Source: JAKFEW01 sp036675505
Lineage (GTDB): Bacteria > Cyanobacteriota > Sericytochromatia > S15B-MN24 > JAQBPE01
Direction: 5' to 3'
Assembly: GCA_036675505.1 (NCBI GenBank)
Contig: JAKFEW010000071.1
Location: 1 to 47,593 of the forward strand
DNA: 47,593 nt
Part shown: piece after piece, positions 1 to 8,583 of the stretch
How the letters are laid out: each line of letters starts with the position of its first letter
How positions within the stretch are numbered: the stretch's first letter is position 1
Program-made: the position numbers and the translations under genes
The notes under the pieces: model-generated
What the model was told of the DNA's origin: nothing
Database searches by the model: none
The model's input: only the letters and a program-made list of their open reading frames with translations

Positions 1-1
1 G

Positions 2-493
2 CGCCGCCGTTGGGCGATCGCCACCGCCGTGGCGGCCGCCGCCGCGGTGGGGCCGCTGGTCCTCCTGGCGGCGGGCCGGTCGCCCGTGATGGCGACGGAA
101 CCGGTCGCGCTGCCGCATGCCGCCGCCGCGTCGCCGGCCGTCGCCGGCGCGCAGGCGCAGGCGAGCGGTGCTGCCGCCCTGGCCGAGGGCTACGCGACGG
201 CGATCGATGCCCTGGCGGCCGAGGCCACCCGCCTCGAGGCCGAAGATCGGCTCTACCCCGCGCTGACGGCCTGGCAGTGCGCCGCCAAGCTCGCCCACGA
301 GCCCGCCAGGGTCAAGCGCGCGACCGGCCGTGCGGATGGGCTCCTCGCGCGCATCGGCCGCACGGCGCCCGAAAAGCGTTTCGCCCGGCGGAAGGCCGTC
401 AAGGCCACCGCCGTGCGCGTGGCCGCTCCCAATGACCGCAGGGGACCAGCGAAGCTGGATCCCATTCCGGCTGCCATCCGCGCCAAGTTCTGA
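2..493 (+). CDS. Secreted alanine-rich protein, 5' end outside window
   Basis: The reading frame is open to the left edge, so the true start is probably upstream. The first visible residues are a basic run (RRRWA) followed by about 18 hydrophobic Ala/Val/Leu residues, which looks like a signal peptide or membrane anchor. The rest is Ala-rich and mostly helical, with a basic C-terminal third (RRKAVKATAVRV) ending in AKF. I recognise no domain. It ends 14 bases before the next secreted protein, so the two are likely co-transcribed. A GTG at 29 could also start a shorter product, but that would cut into the hydrophobic segment. Confidence 0.55.
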   Translation, partial: RRRWAIATAVAAAAAVGPLVLLAAGRSPVMATEPVALPHAAAASPAVAGAQAQASGAAALAEGYATAIDALAAEATRLEAEDRLYPALTAWQCAAKLAHEPARVKRATGRADGLLARIGRTAPEKRFARRKAVKATAVRVAAPNDRRGPAKLDPIPAAIRAKF

Positions 494-507
494 TCCCGGA
501 GCCCCCG

Positions 508-1641
508 ATGTCATCGCGCCTCGCCTTCAACCTCGCCCTCGCCTGCCTCTGCGCCGCTGGCGCCGGGCTCGTCCCGGCCGCGGCCGCCATGGCCGCACCC
601 CTGCCGGCCGTTCGCGCCGTCGGCTCGGACGGCGTCGTCAGGGCCTCCGCCCGCCGCGAAGGCCTGGCCGTGGTCGCCGTGCGGCCCGCCGGCCCCGGCG
701 AGCTGCGGGTCGCCTGCGGCGGCGCGCTCGCGCGCGAGGCGTTCCTGAAGCGCGCGAGCCTGGTGGCTTATGCGGCCTTCCGCGACGAGCCGGCGCTGCG
801 CGCGATCGTGTTCGAGCATGCGTTCGGCGGCAGCCGGCAGGTGATCCGCGTCGGCGCGTCCGATCTCGCGGACTACCTCGCCGACCGGATCCCGCGCCCG
901 GAGTACCACCGCCGCGTGACCAGGGAGCACCCGAGCCCGCCGCGCTCGGGGCCTACGTCCCTGCGGCCGCCGGCGGGGAAAGCGGTGCGGCTTCCCGCCC
1001 CGCCGGCCTTGCCCCGGCCGGCCGTGCCCGTGCCCTTGCCCATGCCCGCGCCCGACCTCCCGCTGTCACAGGCCCCGCACGAGGGGCGGGGCGGGCGGCC
1101 GGCGCCGCACCCTGTCGCGCTCCCGCTCCCGGCGGCGATCGCCCCACCCGCCGTCGCGCCGACGCCCGTCACCCCGTTCGCCGTGCCGCCCGCCACCACC
1201 GACGTCTCCTTCGCCTGGTCGCTCGGCTTGGGCCGCGCCGCCTACGACGCCTACACCGTGGAGTACGATCACGCCGTGCTGCCGACGCTTTCGGTGCGTC
1301 CGGCGCTCTGGATCTTGAGCGGCTTCTCGCCCCTGAACCGCATGGCCGGTCCTTCCGCCGGCATGGACGGGTTATCCGCCGCGGTCGACGTGGTCGGCTC
1401 GACGCGCAAGCAGGTCGGCCCGGCCGGCCTGGCCCTCGAGGGCGGCCTCGGCCTCCGTGCGACCGCGCTCCAGTCGGCGCCCGGCGCATGGCCAGCGGCC
1501 CACCTCCGCGTGGGCGCCCGCTGGCAGGCCCTCGGGCTCGCGATGCGCTATCCGCTGCTCGCGCGCGGCGGCGACCCGACCGCGACCTGGGAGGCCTCGT
1601 TGGGCCTGGCCTGGTCTTTCGGTGGCGCCGCTCCGCAATGA
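508..1641 (+). CDS. Secreted protein with proline-rich linker, unknown function
   Basis: A 377-residue product starting at ATG 508, just after the preceding stop, with an Ala-rich signal peptide (about residues 1-30, cleavage near AMAAP). Residues 35-140 form a compact domain. Residues about 145-225 are a Pro/Ala linker of low complexity. The last 150 residues alternate hydrophobic and polar positions with many Gly and aromatic residues, and end near LGLAWSFGG, as outer-membrane strands do. An outer-membrane or periplasmic protein is inferred; I recognise no family. It converges on the CoA-binding gene with 5 bases between the stops. Confidence 0.6.
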   Translation: MSSRLAFNLALACLCAAGAGLVPAAAAMAAPLPAVRAVGSDGVVRASARREGLAVVAVRPAGPGELRVACGGALAREAFLKRASLVAYAAFRDEPALRAIVFEHAFGGSRQVIRVGASDLADYLADRIPRPEYHRRVTREHPSPPRSGPTSLRPPAGKAVRLPAPPALPRPAVPVPLPMPAPDLPLSQAPHEGRGGRPAPHPVALPLPAAIAPPAVAPTPVTPFAVPPATTDVSFAWSLGLGRAAYDAYTVEYDHAVLPTLSVRPALWILSGFSPLNRMAGPSAGMDGLSAAVDVVGSTRKQVGPAGLALEGGLGLRATALQSAPGAWPAAHLRVGARWQALGLAMRYPLLARGGDPTATWEASLGLAWSFGGAAPQ

Positions 1642-1646
1642 GCGCG

Positions 1647-2042
1647 CTACCAGCGACGCTTCTCGATCATGCTGCACGGCCCGCCATAGATGACCTCGAG
1701 GCCGAGCTCATCGGCGAGCGCCACGGCGGCCGCGTCGGAGGCGCCGGGCTGGAACCAGACTTTCAGCACGCCCGCGCTCACCATGTCGCGCAGCACCGCG
1801 GGCGCGGCCCGCGCCGGGATCACCATGTTCACGACCTCGACGCCGTCCGGCACCGCGGAGATGCGCGGGTAAACCGGCGTGCCGTCGTCGAGCTGCGCCA
1901 TGTCCGGGTGGACCGGAACGACGTCGTAGCCCGCGCCGCGCAGGTCATCGAAGATGCGGCGCGCGAACTTCGCGCGATCGTCGGAGACTCCCACCACCGC
2001 CCAGCGGCGGCGGGACACGAAATCGGCGATGAGATCGGGCAT
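1647..2042 (-). CDS. CoA-binding (YccU-like) protein
   Basis: A 131-residue, single-domain Rossmann-like protein. RRWAVVGVSDDRAKFARRI near the N-terminus and the KVWFQPGA and YGGPCSMIE motifs later are typical of the small CoA-binding family (YccU group, related to the succinyl-CoA synthetase alpha subunit N-domain). The biochemical role of this family is poorly defined. The ATG at 2042 has a strong AGGGAGGA ribosome site upstream and full family length. It is transcribed divergently from alanine racemase. Confidence 0.85.
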   Translation of the reverse strand: MPDLIADFVSRRRWAVVGVSDDRAKFARRIFDDLRGAGYDVVPVHPDMAQLDDGTPVYPRISAVPDGVEVVNMVIPARAAPAVLRDMVSAGVLKVWFQPGASDAAAVALADELGLEVIYGGPCSMIEKRRW

Positions 2043-2152
2043 GGCGTTCCTCCCTTTTCAGGCTCGGCCATGATAACACCCGCATCCCCGCGGGCCGTGC
2101 GGGTAAGCGGGGGCCAGTCCATGGTATCGTTGATCACGGATAGGACCCACCC

Positions 2153-3325
2153 GTGATCGAGACCAACCGCACCGCGTTCCAAAAGGCCGTCCTCAAGGGC
2201 GCTATGGAGCAGGCCAACCTTCGCGGAGCCTGGCTCGGCATCGACCTCGTCGCACTCGCCGACAACCTGCACGCGATCAAACGCACGCTCCGGCCCGGCA
2301 CGCGGCTGATGGCGGTCGTGAAGGCCGATGCCTACGGCCACGGCGCGCAGGTGATCGCCGAGGCGGCGCTGCAGAGCGGCGCCACCCATCTGGGCGTCGC
2401 CACCGTCGACGAGGGCGTGAAGCTGCGCCGCTCCGGCCACGACGCGCCGATCCTCGTGCTCGGCATCATCCCGGACGCCGCGTATGGCCCCGCGATCGAG
2501 GCCGGCCTCCAGCTCACGGTCAGCTCCGGCCGCCAGATCCAGCTGGTCGAGCGGGTGGCCGCTGGCCTGGGCAAGGCCGCCGACGTCCACGTGAAGGTCA
2601 ACACCGGCATGGCCCGCGTGGGCTGCGAGCCGCACGAGGCGCCCGGCCTCGCGCAATACGTGCTGCACTCCGCGACCGCACGCCTGAGCGGCATCAGCTC
2701 CCACTTCGCCACCGCCGAGGCGGCCCTCCCCCACGACGCCGAGGCCCAGATCGCGAAGTTCCTGGCCATCACCAAGCGCATCAACGCGGCCCAGCACGGC
2801 GTGCTGCGGCACATGGCCAACAGCGCCGGCGCGATCTACCTGCCGGACTCGCATTTCGACATGGTGCGGGTGGGCCTCGCCATGTACGGCCAGTCGCCAC
2901 GCGGGCCGGCGCCGGCGCCGGTCGGCCTCACGCCGATCCTGAGTGTGCGTGCGCGCGTCTCCCAGGTGAAAGACGTGCACGCCGGCACCCGCGTCGGCTA
3001 CGGCTCGACCTGGACCGCGCCCGCCGCCACGCGCCTCTTGTTGGTGCCGGTCGGCTACGCCGACGGGCTGCCTCGCTCGCTCTCGAACCGCGGCCAGGTG
3101 CTGGTTCGCGGGATACCGCGTCCGATCGTCGGCCGCATCTCGATGGACCAGACCGTGGTCGACGCGGGCGACACGCCAGTCGAGCCGGGCGAGGAGGTCG
3201 TGATGCTGGGTGGTCGCGGTGATCAGGCGATCGCGGTCGAACGCTGGGCGGATTTGGCCGGCACCATCAGCTATGAGGTGCTCACGGGGCTCGGCCAACG
3301 GCTGCCGCGGGTCTACTACCGCTGA
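2153..3325 (+). CDS. alr: Alanine racemase
   Basis: A PLP enzyme that interconverts L- and D-alanine for peptidoglycan. The PLP lysine sits in VVKADAYGHG (Lys57) and the second catalytic base is Tyr283 in RVGYGSTW. NTGMARVG and the C-terminal GRISMDQ block also fit the family, although the usual Cys before Met-Asp is Ser here. The length of 390 is normal. GTG at 2153 has AGGA 7 bases upstream; ATG at 2204 is an alternative that would remove 17 residues lying before the conserved fold. It stands alone on its strand, followed by the cytochrome promoter. Confidence 0.95.
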   Translation: MIETNRTAFQKAVLKGAMEQANLRGAWLGIDLVALADNLHAIKRTLRPGTRLMAVVKADAYGHGAQVIAEAALQSGATHLGVATVDEGVKLRRSGHDAPILVLGIIPDAAYGPAIEAGLQLTVSSGRQIQLVERVAAGLGKAADVHVKVNTGMARVGCEPHEAPGLAQYVLHSATARLSGISSHFATAEAALPHDAEAQIAKFLAITKRINAAQHGVLRHMANSAGAIYLPDSHFDMVRVGLAMYGQSPRGPAPAPVGLTPILSVRARVSQVKDVHAGTRVGYGSTWTAPAATRLLLVPVGYADGLPRSLSNRGQVLVRGIPRPIVGRISMDQTVVDAGDTPVEPGEEVVMLGGRGDQAIAVERWADLAGTISYEVLTGLGQRLPRVYYR

Positions 3326-3343
3326 TCTCCGTGCTATTCCTCA

Positions 3344-3372
3344 TTGACGCGACGTGGCACGGGGTGTACGAT
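3344..3372 (+). promoter_or_regulatory. Sigma-70-type promoter of the cytochrome b6/IV-c operon
   Basis: TTGACG (3344-3349), a 17-base spacer and TACGAT (3367-3372). It lies just after the alr stop and predicts a leader of about 100 bases before the start at 3480. Confidence 0.7.
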
Positions 3373-3479
3373 TCCCGGGAAATGCTCGGTCCCTCGCTGC
3401 CGCACCAGGACGCGATCGCCCGGCCATCCATGCCCGCAAAACACAACATCCGCTGGATCATCGTAGAAGGAGTCTCCCG

Positions 3480-4169
3480 ATGGTGGGCAAAATCCTCGAT
3501 TGGCTGGATTTGCGCGTAGGGGTCCGCGACATCGACGCGACCCTGATCTCGCGCAACGTCCCCAAGCTCAACTGGTGGTACACGCTCGGCTTCGTGGCGT
3601 TGTTCACCTTCATCCTCATGTCGGTGACGGGCATGTTCCTCGCCGTCTACTACGCCCCGACCCCCGACCACGCCTATGACAGCGTGAAATACCTCACCGA
3701 GGAAGTCTGGGCCGGCAACGTCGTCCGTGGCCTGCACCACTATGGCGCGAGCGCGATGGTCATCATCGTGACCATGCACATGCTCCAGGTGTTCTTCTAC
3801 GGCGCCTACAAGTATCCCCGCGAGTTGACCTGGATGTCCGGCGTCGTGCTGCTGGGTCTCGTGCTCGGCCTCGGCTTCACCGGCTACCTGCTGCCGTGGG
3901 ACCAGAAGGCCTACTGGGCGACCGAGGTCGGCACGAAGGTGCCCGAAAGCATCCCGGTGGTCGGCGAGCTCTCCAAGATCATCATGCGCGGTGGTCCGCT
4001 GCTCGGCGCGCTGACGCTTACTCGCTTCTACGCGATCCACATGCTGATGATCCCCGCGCTCATGCTGGTGTTCCTCGGCATCCACCTCTACCTGGTGGTC
4101 AAGATCGGCATCACGCCTTTGCCCAAGAAGTTGGACGAGGCGTACGACCAGGCGAAGGGTGAGGTGTAA
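3480..4169 (+). CDS. petB: Cytochrome b6-type N-terminal half of cytochrome b
   Basis: The dihaem membrane subunit of a cytochrome bc/b6f-type quinol oxidase complex, 229 residues with four predicted membrane helices. With the start at ATG 3480 (AAGGAG 7 bases upstream) the haem ligands are His86, His100, His187 and His202, the same numbers as in plastid b6. This favours this start over an open reading frame beginning at 3354. Other family blocks are RGLHHYGAS, PRELTWMSG and GYLLPWDQ. Position 35, a Cys in plastid and cyanobacterial b6 that binds haem c-n (ci), is Thr, so a covalent third haem is not expected. The downstream gene starts 1 base after its stop. Confidence 0.93.
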   Translation: MVGKILDWLDLRVGVRDIDATLISRNVPKLNWWYTLGFVALFTFILMSVTGMFLAVYYAPTPDHAYDSVKYLTEEVWAGNVVRGLHHYGASAMVIIVTMHMLQVFFYGAYKYPRELTWMSGVVLLGLVLGLGFTGYLLPWDQKAYWATEVGTKVPESIPVVGELSKIIMRGGPLLGALTLTRFYAIHMLMIPALMLVFLGIHLYLVVKIGITPLPKKLDEAYDQAKGEV

Positions 4170-4170
4170 C

Positions 4171-4932
4171 ATGGGCGGCTTTTTCGAAGATCCCGCCGAG
4201 AAGCGGGTTTACGACCACCACTACAAGAAGATGAAGGAAGAAGGTTACCCCTTCCACCCCTTCGCGACCTACAAGGACATCATCGCGGCGCTCGTGCTGC
4301 TGTTGATCCTGCTGGCCTTCACGTTCATCCGTGGGGTCCACCTGGACGCGCCGGCCGACCCGACCAGCCAGTACCTGCCGCGCCCCGAGTGGTACTTCAT
4401 GTGGCTGTTCCAGATGCTGAAGTACTTCCCGGGCTGGACCGCGATCTTCCCGGTCGCGATCATCCCGGGTGTGATCGGCGCGGCGCTGATCCTGTTGCCG
4501 TTTTACGACCGCAACCCCTACCGCCACTGGTCCAAGCGAATCACCGCGACGATCAGCATGACCGCGTTGATGGGCATGATCGTCGGTCTGACCGTCCTCG
4601 CCTATTACGAGGACGCGAAAGACCCGCACGCCCAGCAACTCCTCGCGGGCGCGGCGGCCAGCGGCCACGGCGCCACGGGCTCGCACGGCACGCCGCCGGG
4701 CGGTACGCTGGACGGCCAGGCCATCTTCTCGGCGAACTGCGCGATGTGCCACGGTCCCGAAGGCAAGAACATCCCGAAGGTCGAGTTGATGAGCAAGGCT
4801 TCGCTCGCGAGCCGTGACCTCGAGGGGATCATCCGCAAGGGCACCCCGGCCGGCATGCCGCCGTTCGAAGGCAAGCTCAAGGATGACGAGATCAAAGTCC
4901 TCGTGAAGTGGCTGAACGACAACGCGAAGTGA
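4171..4932 (+). CDS. Cytochrome b subunit IV fused to a monohaem cytochrome c
   Basis: A 253-residue fusion. Residues 1-150 match subunit IV (the C-terminal half of cytochrome b): three hydrophobic helices and the Qo-site motif PEWY at 72-75. After a Gly/His-rich linker (about 155-180) comes a class I cytochrome c domain with CAMCH at 190-194 and a likely axial Met at 229 (AGMPPF). The c domain should lie outside the membrane and accept electrons from the Rieske centre, replacing a separate c1 or f protein. No Rieske gene is adjacent; one must be encoded elsewhere. GAGG lies before ATG 4171. Confidence 0.92.
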   Translation: MGGFFEDPAEKRVYDHHYKKMKEEGYPFHPFATYKDIIAALVLLLILLAFTFIRGVHLDAPADPTSQYLPRPEWYFMWLFQMLKYFPGWTAIFPVAIIPGVIGAALILLPFYDRNPYRHWSKRITATISMTALMGMIVGLTVLAYYEDAKDPHAQQLLAGAAASGHGATGSHGTPPGGTLDGQAIFSANCAMCHGPEGKNIPKVELMSKASLASRDLEGIIRKGTPAGMPPFEGKLKDDEIKVLVKWLNDNAK

Positions 4933-4963
4933 TCGCGTAAGTCCCGCGCAAGTCCAAGAAGGA

Positions 4964-4992
4964 GGCCCCCACGACAATCTGTCGCGGGGGCC
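4964..4992 (+). terminator. Hairpin after the cytochrome operon
   Basis: A 12-base stem (GGCCCCCACGAC at 4964-4975 against GTCGCGGGGGCC at 4981-4992, one mismatch) with a 5-base loop, 32 bases after the stop. Only a weak T-rich tail follows (CTCTTCACTATA), so it may also serve the opposite-strand gene. Confidence 0.6.
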
Positions 4993-5026
4993 CTCTTCAC
5001 TATATGGAGAATGAAACCTACGGTTC

Positions 5027-5428
5027 CTACGGCTCGATGCGGATTTCCTGGTTCAGCTCCGCGTACTCGACCAGCGGGGAAGCCTGCAACTCGCGCAGGA
5101 CCTCACCCAAGGGACGGTCGCTGGTGACCTCCTCCACGTAAACGCTGATCCCCGGGATGATGCTGACGTGGCGCAGGCCGAAGGCGGCCCGGAACGTCGT
5201 CATCTCGGTGGCCTGGAGGCGCGCCTTGAACTTGACCAGGACCTGCGGCCGCTGCTGGGCCGCAGGGGGGACGACCGGACTCCGCGCGCCCGTACGGACG
5301 CTCGAACCCTGGGCGTTGTTCCGCCCGATAACCGTGGTGGGCGCCTGGCAGGCGCCCAGAACCGCGATCGCGACGCCGGCCGAGAGGACAGCGAGCGCGA
5401 GACGGTCGAGACCGGTCGGGTTGGACAT
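5027..5428 (-). CDS. Lipoprotein made of a free-standing subtilase propeptide-like domain
   Basis: 133 residues. A signal peptide ends in the lipobox VLGAC (Cys27), so the mature protein should be membrane-anchored. After a linker (28-58), residues about 60-131 read QVLVKFKARLQ, then a Phe/Gly helix, IPGISVYVEEV, and VEYAELNQEIRI. That is the pattern of the N-terminal prodomain of fervidolysin-like subtilisins (inhibitor I9-type fold). No protease domain follows and none is adjacent. An inhibitor or chaperone of a separate subtilase is inferred. GAGG stands 8 bases before ATG 5428. Confidence 0.75.
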   Translation of the reverse strand: MSNPTGLDRLALAVLSAGVAIAVLGACQAPTTVIGRNNAQGSSVRTGARSPVVPPAAQQRPQVLVKFKARLQATEMTTFRAAFGLRHVSIIPGISVYVEEVTSDRPLGEVLRELQASPLVEYAELNQEIRIEP

Positions 5429-5491
5429 GAGAAATACCTCAGTTCTAAAGCTTCGATTTACAAAGCTCTAAAGAGAATTTAACATTAATCA
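5429..5491. promoter_or_regulatory. AT-rich divergent promoter region between two lipoproteins
   Basis: 63 bases, far more AT-rich than the surroundings. The heptamer TCTAAAG occurs at 5444-5450 and 5467-5473, about two helical turns apart, and AAAGCT also repeats (5447, 5462). No clear -35/-10 pair could be fixed on either strand. Confidence 0.4.
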
Positions 5492-6283
5492 ATGCCGTCA
5501 AGAAACTATCAACGCCGCTTCGTACATGCATCGATCTGGGCCCTGATCACGGCCGCCTCGGTCGCCGTCACGGCGTGCGCCTCGCATCCCGCGCCCGGCG
5601 CCGTCTCGCGCCCCGCCGCCGCGTTGCGTGCCCGCGACGCGGCCCCGCTCTACCCGCTCACGACCGGCCTGCGCTGGGACTACCTGCTGCGCCAGCGCCA
5701 GGAGAACGGCACGGTGCGTGAGCGGCCCATGGCGATGGGCGTCGCCCGCGCCGCCGAAATCGCGCCGGGCCTCGTCGAGGCGGTGCTCGAGCGCGGCTAC
5801 GAAGGCTGGTCGCCGCCGGCCACGCGCGCGCGGGCCTCGGCGGACCAGGTGGTGCTCTCGCGCCTGGCCGACCCGGCGCCGCCGGAAGGTCCTTCCTTGA
5901 CGATCCTGCGCCTGCCGGCCAACGCCGGCGACCGCTGGCCGGGCCGGCCGCTCACCGGTGGCCACCAGGAAACGGTGGTGGTGCGCGGCGAGGAAGAAGT
6001 GGCCGTGCCTGCGGGCACGTTCCACGCCACGCACGTCGACCACGAGCTCGCGTACGCGAACGGCGACGGCGACGTGCTCAGCTACTGGTACGCGCCCGGC
6101 GTGGGCTGCGTGAGGATGATCGAGCGGACCACGATCTACGTCGGCGACAAGCCGATGAAGCTCGCCGTCGAAGGCGTGTTGACCAAGCTCACGCGTGACG
6201 GCTGGCCGCAGGCCTCGGCAGCGCCGGCCCTCGAGGCCACAGCCGAGCCGCTGATCCGCCTGTTGCCTCGGCGCATTCGCTAA
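5492..6283 (+). CDS. Lipoprotein of unknown function
   Basis: 263 residues. A signal peptide of about 28 residues ends at a weak lipobox VTAC (Cys29). The mature part begins with LYPLTTGLRWDYLLRQ, a pattern seen in DUF3108-like and other lipoproteins that start with a Pro-Leu-x-x-Gly-x-x-Trp-x-Tyr strand. It continues with beta-rich sequence including VPAGTFHATHVDHEL and YWYAPGVGCVRM, also common in such proteins. No catalytic motif is visible. A role as an envelope-associated binding protein is a guess. AAGAGAA lies about 15 bases before ATG 5492. It is divergent from the propeptide lipoprotein. Confidence 0.65.
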   Translation: MPSRNYQRRFVHASIWALITAASVAVTACASHPAPGAVSRPAAALRARDAAPLYPLTTGLRWDYLLRQRQENGTVRERPMAMGVARAAEIAPGLVEAVLERGYEGWSPPATRARASADQVVLSRLADPAPPEGPSLTILRLPANAGDRWPGRPLTGGHQETVVVRGEEEVAVPAGTFHATHVDHELAYANGDGDVLSYWYAPGVGCVRMIERTTIYVGDKPMKLAVEGVLTKLTRDGWPQASAAPALEATAEPLIRLLPRRIR

Positions 6284-6294
6284 CCCTCGGCCGC

Positions 6295-8505
6295 TCAGCG
6301 GATCCTGTAGCGCGGCGCCACCAGCCGCACGACGTCGGCCGGCCGCGGCTCCTCGAGCAGCCGCAGGCGGCGTTCGACGCGCGCGAGGCCATCCATCGCG
6401 TCGGCCATTTCGGCGTCGAGCGCCAGGGCGTCCTCGTACTTCTCGCGCGCCAGGTGGTACTTGCCGTTCAAGAGGAAGAACGCGCCCATGTGCAGGTGGC
6501 TGCGCGCATCGTCGCCGAGCTGCTTGTAGCACTGCGCGAGCATCTGGCGCGCCGGGGCGAAGCCAGGGTTGAGCGTGGTGGCCTTCTCCAGCATCGGACG
6601 CGCGGCGTCGATCTCGCGCCGGTGGAAATGGCACGCGCCGAGCCAGTACCAGGGCGAATACATTTCAGGCAGGCGGCGGGCCAGCGTTTCGTAGTGCGCG
6701 AGGGCCTCGGCGCCCGGCTCGACCAGCTTGGCGAGCAGCAGGCGTGCGAGGTGGTCGTCCGCGCGATCGCCCAAGACGCGCTCGAGCGCCTGGATCGCGC
6801 CGTCCTTGTCGTCGGCGGCCATCGCACGCAGCGCGAAGAACCGGGAGATGGCGTCGTCGGGCTCGCTCGCGAGCACGCGGCGCCAGATCGAGAGCGACTC
6901 GGCGGTCCAGCCCTGGCGGCCGAGCAGCCAGGCGTAGTTGCGCAGCGCATCGAGGTTGTCCGGCTGCTCCGAGAGCAGGCGGTGGAGCGCCTTACGAGCG
7001 GGCTCCCGCCGCCCTGAGAGGATGAGGTAGTTGGCCGCCGTGATCAGGCGCGTCGCGGCGTCGGGGCTGTGCGCGTTCTCGGAGAGGTACGGGTCCACGA
7101 CGTCGGAATAGCAGCCGCGCTGCGCCGCCGGGCCGTGGCTGCCGTACAGGATCGGCGCGCGGTCCCAGAGCAGCAGGGCCTCCTCGAAGGCTAGCCTGGC
7201 GCGCGGCGCGTCGTCACGCGCCAGGCGCAGCCAGGCCAGGTCACAGCGGTGGAGCGCCTGGGTGGGCTCGAGCCGGATCGCCTCGTAGATCGCCACCTCC
7301 GCCGCGTCGGGATCGGACTGCCAGAGCGCGAGGGCGCGGAACGCATGGATCTCGGCGCGGTCGGGCGCGAGCGCCACGGCTTCCTCGAGCGCTTCGAGCG
7401 CCACCGGCGTCTTGTCGTGCAGCAGCAGGGTGGCCCCGAGCTCCATGAAATGCTCGGCGCGGTCCGGCACCGCCTTGACCGCGCGCTTGGCGTGCAGCAG
7501 GGCCGCGTCGAGGTAGCCCAGGTGGCGGTTGAGCTTGGCGAGCAGGCAATCCACGGTGGCATCGCCCGGCTGCTCGATCGCCCAGGCGAAGAAGGCCTTG
7601 AGCAGCGAGTTCACGCCCTCGGGCTGTTCCTCGTCGAGGCGTCCGCCGATGTGGAGCCACCAGAAGACGGCCGCCGCGGGGTACTCGGCCGCCATCGTAT
7701 GCGCGCGGGCGAGCAGGCCATAGCAGCCGCGGCGGGCCTCGGGCGGCCATTCGTCGAAGTAGGGCGTCTGAAGGACGTCGACCAGGCACGCGGCGGCCTG
7801 GCCCGGGCGCCGGGCATCGAGCAGGGTCTCGGCCAGGAACAGCGGGTTGTTCGGCTGGGAGGGATCGAGGGCGATCGCCTCGGTGTAGGTGGCGATCGCC
7901 TCATCGACGTGGCCGAGCGCGCGCTGCGAGTTGCCGAGGTTGCCGAGCAGGATCGCCTGGTTGGCGGCCTCATGGAGCAGCGGCGCGGCGCGCGAGTAGA
8001 GCTCGACGGCCTGCTCGTAGAAGCCGAGCTCATGGTAGAGGTTGCCGCCGGCGTTCAGGATCGAGAAGAGGTCAGGATCGAGGTCCAGGCAGCGCCGGTA
8101 GTAGGCGAGGGCCACCGACGGGCAGCCCAGGCTCTCGTGCATGATCCCGAGGTAGGCGAGCGGCACGGGGCTGTCCGGGCAGGTCTCCGCCGCGCGGTTG
8201 AGGTAATAGCCCGCGAGATCGAAGGCCTCCTCCTGCAGGGCCTTGATGCCCACGACCAGGAAGTAGACCGGCCGATCGAGCACAGCCTCGCCGCCGGGCC
8301 AGTGCTCGGCCCAATCCAACCAGCCGCAACCGCCATGCGCGAGCTCGTCCATCAGCTCGGCCCAGAGTGCGAGCACGTCGCCGGTGCGCTCGTTCTCGGC
8401 GAGCAGCGGGCGGAACAACCGCACGGCCTCGACGAGATCGCGATCGCGCAGGGCAGCCTGGACCTCGGCCGTCAGGAGCTTCGGGTAGTCGCGGGGCGGG
8501 GACAT
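6295..8505 (-). CDS. Large tetratricopeptide-repeat protein
   Basis: 736 residues from ATG 8505 (MSPPRDYPK). The frame stays open another 90 codons upstream, but that part overlaps the divergent HIRAN gene, so the later start is chosen. There is no signal peptide. Much of the sequence is built of roughly 34-residue helical pairs with TPR spacing (LGNLGNSQRALGHVDEAIATY, then AIALDPSQP; also GATLLLHDKTPVALEALEEA and ALAPDRAE). It is presumably a cytoplasmic protein-protein scaffold; its partners are unknown. It converges on the lipoprotein gene with 11 bases between the stops. Confidence 0.85.
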   Translation of the reverse strand: MSPPRDYPKLLTAEVQAALRDRDLVEAVRLFRPLLAENERTGDVLALWAELMDELAHGGCGWLDWAEHWPGGEAVLDRPVYFLVVGIKALQEEAFDLAGYYLNRAAETCPDSPVPLAYLGIMHESLGCPSVALAYYRRCLDLDPDLFSILNAGGNLYHELGFYEQAVELYSRAAPLLHEAANQAILLGNLGNSQRALGHVDEAIATYTEAIALDPSQPNNPLFLAETLLDARRPGQAAACLVDVLQTPYFDEWPPEARRGCYGLLARAHTMAAEYPAAAVFWWLHIGGRLDEEQPEGVNSLLKAFFAWAIEQPGDATVDCLLAKLNRHLGYLDAALLHAKRAVKAVPDRAEHFMELGATLLLHDKTPVALEALEEAVALAPDRAEIHAFRALALWQSDPDAAEVAIYEAIRLEPTQALHRCDLAWLRLARDDAPRARLAFEEALLLWDRAPILYGSHGPAAQRGCYSDVVDPYLSENAHSPDAATRLITAANYLILSGRREPARKALHRLLSEQPDNLDALRNYAWLLGRQGWTAESLSIWRRVLASEPDDAISRFFALRAMAADDKDGAIQALERVLGDRADDHLARLLLAKLVEPGAEALAHYETLARRLPEMYSPWYWLGACHFHRREIDAARPMLEKATTLNPGFAPARQMLAQCYKQLGDDARSHLHMGAFFLLNGKYHLAREKYEDALALDAEMADAMDGLARVERRLRLLEEPRPADVVRLVAPRYRIR

Positions 8506-8583
8506 GAAGGCGTTGTGTTCCGGGGCGCGAAGCGTATACTGACCCTTGCGGGCGGCCCCCGCATTATACGCGAACCTTCCTGA
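8506..8583. promoter_or_regulatory. Divergent promoter region, TPR gene and HIRAN gene
   Basis: On the plus strand TTGTGT (8513-8518), a 16-base spacer and TATACT (8535-8540) could drive the HIRAN gene. On the minus strand TATAAT (8568-8563) could be the -10 of the TPR gene, but no good -35 is visible. GCGTATA (8532-8538) and TATACGC (8565-8571) form an inverted repeat that overlaps both -10 elements. Confidence 0.45.

Noticed and set aside
330..2156. Plus-strand open frame of 608 codons
   Set aside because: Arg/Pro-rich low complexity running across two real genes and one antisense gene.
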